Shown here one piece after another: positions 14,442-18,291 of a stretch of DNA of 18,291 nucleotides. The DNA is from Pseudomonadota bacterium. GTDB lineage: Bacteria > Bdellovibrionota > Oligoflexia > Oligoflexales > Oligoflexaceae. The DNA is taken from assembly GCA_029556045.1 (NCBI GenBank), contig JAKQGS010000057.1, positions 1 through 18,291 of the forward strand. The letters are read 5' to 3'. Positions within the stretch are counted from its first letter, which is position 1; every line of letters starts with the position of its first letter. Position numbers and translations under genes: made by a program. The notes beneath the pieces are model-generated. The model saw nothing but the letters and a program-made list of their open reading frames with translations, made no database searches and was not told the DNA's origin.

Positions 14442-15344
14442 TCAATGGCCGGCTTGAAACCCTGCATGCTTGGCATGCATCTTCCAATGAAAATTGATGT
14501 TTCGCTGCAGGTAAATCATGGCCAGAGGCGGCAGGATTGCCAATGCGGCTGCCAGAGCGGGTGAGGTTTTCCGGTACTGGTTTTGTGATTCCGCCATATT
14601 CAGCAGCTTGGCTAGCCGATACGCATATATGACGTGCAGCCCGGGAACATAGGAAAACAGGATGGGGGGCATGACCTGACGGTAATCGTGTTTTCCATAG
14701 ATATGCCAAAGCAACTCGTAGGCCCGGGCTTTCAAAAACGGTCCCCAGGTTAACCCCAGTGTCAAAATGAATTTAACCACACCCACCATAAAGGGGCTGT
14801 GCAGATCACCGAGGCGATATTTATTTTTGTGGAGGAAATATTGGTTGCCTTTGGGCAGTTGGATCGGTTCCCTGACGGTTTCAGTCTCTTTGGCAGCAGT
14901 TACCGTCGGCTTCGGTCGTACTGTTGCTGCTGCGGGCGGAGTCACCGGCGTTGGGATCACCGCGTGCTTGCGCTCTGGTATCAGGGGAGATTTGGCCGCA
15001 GGGGTTGTGTCCACCGGCGCGTCTTTGAGATGGTTTAAAAGATCCATCTGCTCCTGGACCCGTCGCTGAAAGGCGCTGATGTCGCGGCGGTGGTCCTGAG
15101 CAAATTGATCATGGGCATGGTAGAGATCACTGAATTCTTTCAGGGTCAGCCAGCGATCCAATCCGGAGCGACTCACATGAATCGGAGCACCGCTGGTGGA
15201 TATCTGGGGTAATTTCAGCACATCCCGAATTTCAAATGGCCCGTCCACTTCGCCATCGCGAAAGACGTACCAGACCTTTTCGGTGACAAAAAAAGGTATT
15301 TTGCCTGCAATGGAACTGGTGCTGGTTTCATGAGTGATGGTCAT
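14442..15344 (-). CDS. GYF-like (DUF4339-type) domain protein with C-terminal membrane region
   Basis: A 300-residue protein in three parts. Residues ~22-75 resemble the bacterial GYF_2/DUF4339 domain: WYVFRDGEVDGPFEIRDVLK, then a Trp-containing SGLDRWLTLKEF, a fold that usually binds proline-rich or partner peptides. Residues ~110-170 are a Pro/Ala/Thr-rich linker. Residues ~180-285 hold two or three hydrophobic segments (MVGVVKFILTLGLTWGPFL; ILFSYVPGLHVIYAY; ALAAALAILPPLAMIYLQ) and the end NINFHWKMH. That region recalls DUF4234-type membrane proteins, by eye only. Start ATG 15344 has a weak GTAGG 8 nt upstream. It is convergent with mnmE and divergent from the ALDH-like gene. Function unknown; a membrane-anchored interaction protein is inferred. 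Confidence 0.7.
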   Translation of the reverse strand: MTITHETSTSSIAGKIPFFVTEKVWYVFRDGEVDGPFEIRDVLKLPQISTSGAPIHVSRSGLDRWLTLKEFSDLYHAHDQFAQDHRRDISAFQRRVQEQMDLLNHLKDAPVDTTPAAKSPLIPERKHAVIPTPVTPPAAATVRPKPTVTAAKETETVREPIQLPKGNQYFLHKNKYRLGDLHSPFMVGVVKFILTLGLTWGPFLKARAYELLWHIYGKHDYRQVMPPILFSYVPGLHVIYAYRLAKLLNMAESQNQYRKTSPALAAALAILPPLAMIYLQRNINFHWKMHAKHAGFQAGH

Positions 15345-15428
15345 GCCGCTAGCCTACCTCTGATATCTGCTCTATCGTACCAAAAATGTTCTTTTTCGAT
15401 TAAGATTACCATAACATGATCCAATGAA

Positions 15429-15442
15429 CTCGTCATGATGAG
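15429..15442. promoter_or_regulatory. near-palindrome upstream of the ALDH-like gene, possible operator
   Basis: CTCGTCATGATGAG is self-complementary except for one G/T pair. A second CATGAT lies at 15415-15420, 19 bp upstream of the CATGAT in this site. It lies 35 bp before the ATG of the ALDH-like gene, in the divergent region with the GYF-protein gene. A repressor site is possible; the evidence is symmetry only. Confidence 0.25.
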
Positions 15443-15477
15443 ATTAAAGGATCGACTGGTATGCAAAGGGGAGAACC

Positions 15478-17022
15478 ATGGAAAGTAGCCAAAACTTTAT
15501 TCAGGCTTTAGAAAAGCAGGCTTTTCCCCTGACCCCCCAAGGGCATTGGATCGGGGGGCGATGGGTCTACGATAAAAAGGCGGAGCTGGTTTCCCAGTGT
15601 TTGAATCCGAGCCAAAATCAACTGTTGATGGATATTCGCGTCAATAAAAACCAACTGGAACAGGCCCTTCACGAGGCCGAACAAAGTCGGGAGAAAATCA
15701 GGGGTTTACCAAAGGAACGCCGGATTGAAATCCTTCAGAGGTTGCGGCAGCTGCTGGGTGATTATCGCCAACCGGTGCTGAAGGTACTGAAAACGGAATC
15801 AGGCAAACCGGAGTGGGAAGCCCAGGTGGAGCTGGAACAGACCCTAAGGGAGTTGGACCACATCACCGCCAATGCCTTGCAATTTGAAGGGTCGCTGGCA
15901 ACGGTGGTGGGGGCTGGATTTACCAAGCTGAATACCGACTTTGAACCGCTGGGCATCGCCGCAGCGTATGTGCCGTTTTCCTCCTCGCTGGCTACCTTTA
16001 TGCAGACGATTTCCGGAGCGGTGCTGGCGGGGTGTCCTTTGGTTCTGGTGGCCTCCGCCCATAGCTCCCTGATGGCAACCCTAGTGGGGCATATGCTGGG
16101 AAGCTTGGGCGATTTGACTCCGGGGGCTGTGAATGTGGTCTTGGGGGGGTTTAAACCGTTTCGTCAGCTCATCACCGATAGGCGCGTGCAGGCCATTATT
16201 TTCACCGGATCACGGGAACATTGCGAGACGATCCGCAAGGAATACAAACCCCATATGGGTCGTCAGCTTCTCCTGCAGTCAGGTGGCAAAAATTCTGTGA
16301 TCGTCCACTCATCGGCGCAGGTGGATGCCGCCGTGTCGGTGGTGATGATGGGTGCGACCCGCAGCGCGGGGCAGCTTAATTCATCCACCAGTCGCGTGTT
16401 TGTTCACGCATCCCTCCATGATCAATACGTGGAAAAACTTGTTAAGGCGGTGGATCGCCTGGCGGTTGGCCCCACCGATACCCCGGGGGCTAATCCCGGG
16501 ATGGGGCCTCTCTATTCCCAAAAGGCCGTGGATAAATTCCTGCGCTTTCAAACCATGGCCAAACGGGACGCACGCGATATGCTGCGGTGGGGGCGGGTGG
16601 TGGATTCCGAAGCCGGTGGATTTTTTGTCAGCCCCGGCGTGCATCTGATGGGGGAATTCGACGCATCCAGCCTGTACCAAAGCAATGTTCTGCTGTGTCC
16701 CGATGTTTCCATTTACCGATTTGACGTCTTGGATGAGGCGATTGAATGTGCCAACGCGACGGATGCCCCTCTGGTGGTCTCGTTTGTGGGGGATCCCGAC
16801 ATTATACTCTCGCGGCGGCAATTTATTACGGCCCCAAATTTATTGATTAATTTGCCGACGACTGGGATTGAAGCCCAGTTGCCGGTGGTGGGAAAATGGC
16901 AGGCCGGCGATTTCAGGCTGGGTGGGTGGGGGCTGTTTTTTCACCTGACCTATCCTCAGGTGGTGCAGCAGAACGGGGCGTGGGAGACGGCGTTTCCGTC
17001 TTGGCCAAAGCCTCATGATTAA
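15478..17022 (+). CDS. aldehyde-dehydrogenase-fold protein, predicted pseudoenzyme
   Basis: A 514-residue protein aligning by eye along the whole ALDH superfamily, closest in style to AstD-type succinylglutamate semialdehyde dehydrogenases (GHWIGGRWV near the start, ESGKPEWEAQVE at 107-118, IFTGS 241-245). Key residues are replaced: GQxC reads GQLN, so the nucleophile Cys is Asn301; ELGGK reads QSGGK, so the general base Glu is Gln267; the oxyanion Asn of the NFP motif is Ser168; the cofactor Lys of KPS is Ala192; and ExFGP is missing, with SNVLLCP at 402-408. The fold core and length are intact and the frame is open, so this is not a decaying gene. A redox-inactive binding or scaffold role is inferred. 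GGGGAG sits 4 nt before the ATG. It precedes the mutase gene by 77 bp. Confidence 0.85.
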   Translation: MESSQNFIQALEKQAFPLTPQGHWIGGRWVYDKKAELVSQCLNPSQNQLLMDIRVNKNQLEQALHEAEQSREKIRGLPKERRIEILQRLRQLLGDYRQPVLKVLKTESGKPEWEAQVELEQTLRELDHITANALQFEGSLATVVGAGFTKLNTDFEPLGIAAAYVPFSSSLATFMQTISGAVLAGCPLVLVASAHSSLMATLVGHMLGSLGDLTPGAVNVVLGGFKPFRQLITDRRVQAIIFTGSREHCETIRKEYKPHMGRQLLLQSGGKNSVIVHSSAQVDAAVSVVMMGATRSAGQLNSSTSRVFVHASLHDQYVEKLVKAVDRLAVGPTDTPGANPGMGPLYSQKAVDKFLRFQTMAKRDARDMLRWGRVVDSEAGGFFVSPGVHLMGEFDASSLYQSNVLLCPDVSIYRFDVLDEAIECANATDAPLVVSFVGDPDIILSRRQFITAPNLLINLPTTGIEAQLPVVGKWQAGDFRLGGWGLFFHLTYPQVVQQNGAWETAFPSWPKPHD

Positions 17023-17099
17023 TTAGAATCCCCCGTTAAACCAAGGAGGGGATCGACTTCTCCTTTGTGCCTCTTGCGCGAAAATTAAAGGATCAAACC

Positions 17100-18291
17100 G
17101 TGGATCAGAATATTCTTAAGCATGCCCGGGAATGGGCCACCTCTCCCGTTTTTGATGCGGAAACCCGTGCGGAAATTGACGTTCTTCTGCAAAGCCAAAA
17201 CGAAAGGGAACTGACGGAAAGATTTTATCGTGACCTGGAATTTGGCACCGGCGGTCTGCGGGGAATTCTGGGTGCTGGCACCAGTCGCATGAATATCTAT
17301 AATGTACGTAAGGCTTCGGCGGCGTTATCCCAATACATCAATCAGGTTTTCAGCGGTACGCCGCTGCGTCGTGTCGCCATCTCCTACGATTCCCGGCGGT
17401 TTTCCCGTGAGTTTGCCGAAGCGGCGGCGGGAGTTTTTGCGGCCTATGGGATCGAAGCCTACATCACAAAGGAATTGCGTCCTGTTCCGATGCTGTCCTT
17501 CATGGTGCGCAAGTATGAATGTGTGGCGGGGGTTTGTATCACTGCCAGCCACAATCCCCCCAACTATAACGGTTACAAAGTATATTGGGCCACCGGTGGT
17601 CAGATTGTTCCTCCCCATGATAAAGAAGTGATCCAACGTTATCAGGGGATCACCTCCTATGGATCCATTTCGTCGCTGCCTTTTGCCGAGGGCGTGAAAT
17701 CCGGTAAGATCCGCGAGATTGGGGCGGAACTGGATGACGCTTACTTTGCCAAAGTGAAGGGATTATCCCTGCGTTCCGCCGGACGGGATGGATTTAAAAT
17801 CGTCTATTCCCCTCTGCATGGCACCGGTGCCTATCCGGTGACTAAAGCCCTTGACCTGTTTGGGTTTAAGAATGTGGCGGTGGTGCCGGAGCAGGAGAAA
17901 CCGGACGGTGATTTCCCCACCGTCAAGTCACCGAATCCTGAAGACCCGGAGGCTCTCTCCATGGCGGTGGCTCTGGCGCGTAAGTTGGGGGCAGATCTGG
18001 TGCTGGCCACCGATCCGGATTCTGACCGCATTGGCTTTGTGGTGCGGGAGGGTCATGAATTTGTGTATTTCAACGGTAATCAGATCGGCTGTCTGCTGGT
18101 GGAATACGTGCTATCCTCCCTCAAAGAAAGTGGGCGCATGCCACAAAATCCGTTGGTGATTAAGACCATAGTCACCACCGATCTGGAGCGTGACATCGCC
18201 ACCTACTACGGGGCTCATTGTGATGAGACCCTGACCGGGTTCAAATGGATCTGCCAGGTCATCGAAGAGTACGAAAACGGCCAGCGTCAAC
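17100..18291 (+). CDS. phosphoglucomutase/phosphopentomutase-family phosphosugar mutase (3' end outside window)
   Basis: The first 397 codons of an alpha-D-phosphohexomutase. GTG at 17100 is the start, with AAGGA 7 nt upstream; the frame stays open to the window end. FGTGGLRG (48-55) is the N-terminal sugar/phosphate loop, and TASHNPPNYNGYK (148-160) carries the phosphorylated Ser150. TDPDSDR (304-310) binds Mg2+, and TGFKW (379-383) is a sugar-specificity loop. The layout matches the ~580-residue PgcA/PGM2-like branch, which interconverts glucose-1- and -6-phosphate or pentose phosphates; it is not the shorter GlmM type (no GxxFDGDxDR motif). It is in the same direction as the ALDH-like gene, perhaps co-transcribed. 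Confidence 0.92.
   Translation, partial: MDQNILKHAREWATSPVFDAETRAEIDVLLQSQNERELTERFYRDLEFGTGGLRGILGAGTSRMNIYNVRKASAALSQYINQVFSGTPLRRVAISYDSRRFSREFAEAAAGVFAAYGIEAYITKELRPVPMLSFMVRKYECVAGVCITASHNPPNYNGYKVYWATGGQIVPPHDKEVIQRYQGITSYGSISSLPFAEGVKSGKIREIGAELDDAYFAKVKGLSLRSAGRDGFKIVYSPLHGTGAYPVTKALDLFGFKNVAVVPEQEKPDGDFPTVKSPNPEDPEALSMAVALARKLGADLVLATDPDSDRIGFVVREGHEFVYFNGNQIGCLLVEYVLSSLKESGRMPQNPLVIKTIVTTDLERDIATYYGAHCDETLTGFKWICQVIEEYENGQRQ

Noticed and set aside
14301..14564. 87-codon plus-strand open frame through the repeat
   Set aside because: Composition follows the repeat and the antisense of the GYF-protein gene; no ribosome-binding site or domain.
17028..17053. ATCCCC/GGGGAT hairpin between the ALDH-like and mutase genes as a terminator
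   Set aside because: Only 6 bp with a 14-nt loop and no following U-run.

Overview
The window is about 18.3 kb of gene-dense bacterial chromosome of moderate G+C, with an ordinary housekeeping core and several unusual accessory proteins. The series rpmH-rnpA-yidD-yidC-khpB(jag)-mnmE is the classic near-origin cluster. KhpB together with a long Gram-negative-type YidC that has a large periplasmic domain suggests a deltaproteobacterial-grade lineage (Bdellovibrionota, SAR324, Desulfobacterota or relatives). This is inference from gene content; no marker gene settles the phylum. I see no insertion sequence, prophage, CRISPR array, tRNA or rRNA.

Layout. (1) 15-5494, minus strand: glmU-glmS-uvrD-ftsB-like. 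GlmS makes glucosamine-6-phosphate and GlmU makes the UDP-sugar for peptidoglycan and LPS. UvrD/PcrA is a repair helicase and FtsB/DivIC a divisome protein. The GlmU here has lost almost all of its acetyltransferase half. (2) 5525-6951, plus strand: a NifU-C-terminal-domain protein and a HEAT-repeat-like protein, after an A+T-rich divergent intergenic region with a perfect 8-bp inverted repeat. (3) 6978-9277, minus strand: alanine racemase downstream of an unrecognised secreted protein built of four ~92-residue repeats with two cysteines each. (4) 9278-9531: intergenic region with a very A+T-rich, palindromic block and a possible rpmH promoter. (5) 9532-14279, plus strand: rpmH-rnpA-yidD-yidC-khpB-mnmE, tightly packed with overlapping starts and stops. 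(6) 14280-14437: a structured repeat element between convergent genes, with long inverted arms and two copies of a 30/31-bp direct repeat. (7) 14442-15344, minus strand: a GYF-like-domain membrane protein. (8) 15478-18291, plus strand: an aldehyde-dehydrogenase-fold protein whose catalytic residues all appear replaced (predicted pseudoenzyme), then a phosphoglucomutase/phosphopentomutase-family gene that runs off the window.

Together the genes serve cell-envelope construction (GlmS, GlmU, Alr, FtsB, YidC/YidD), RNA and translation functions (L34, RNase P protein, KhpB, MnmE) and sugar-phosphate metabolism. The most interesting items are the ALDH-like pseudoenzyme, the truncated GlmU, the four-repeat cysteine protein and the structured repeat at 14280-14437. 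No stretch over 300 bases lacks a gene.
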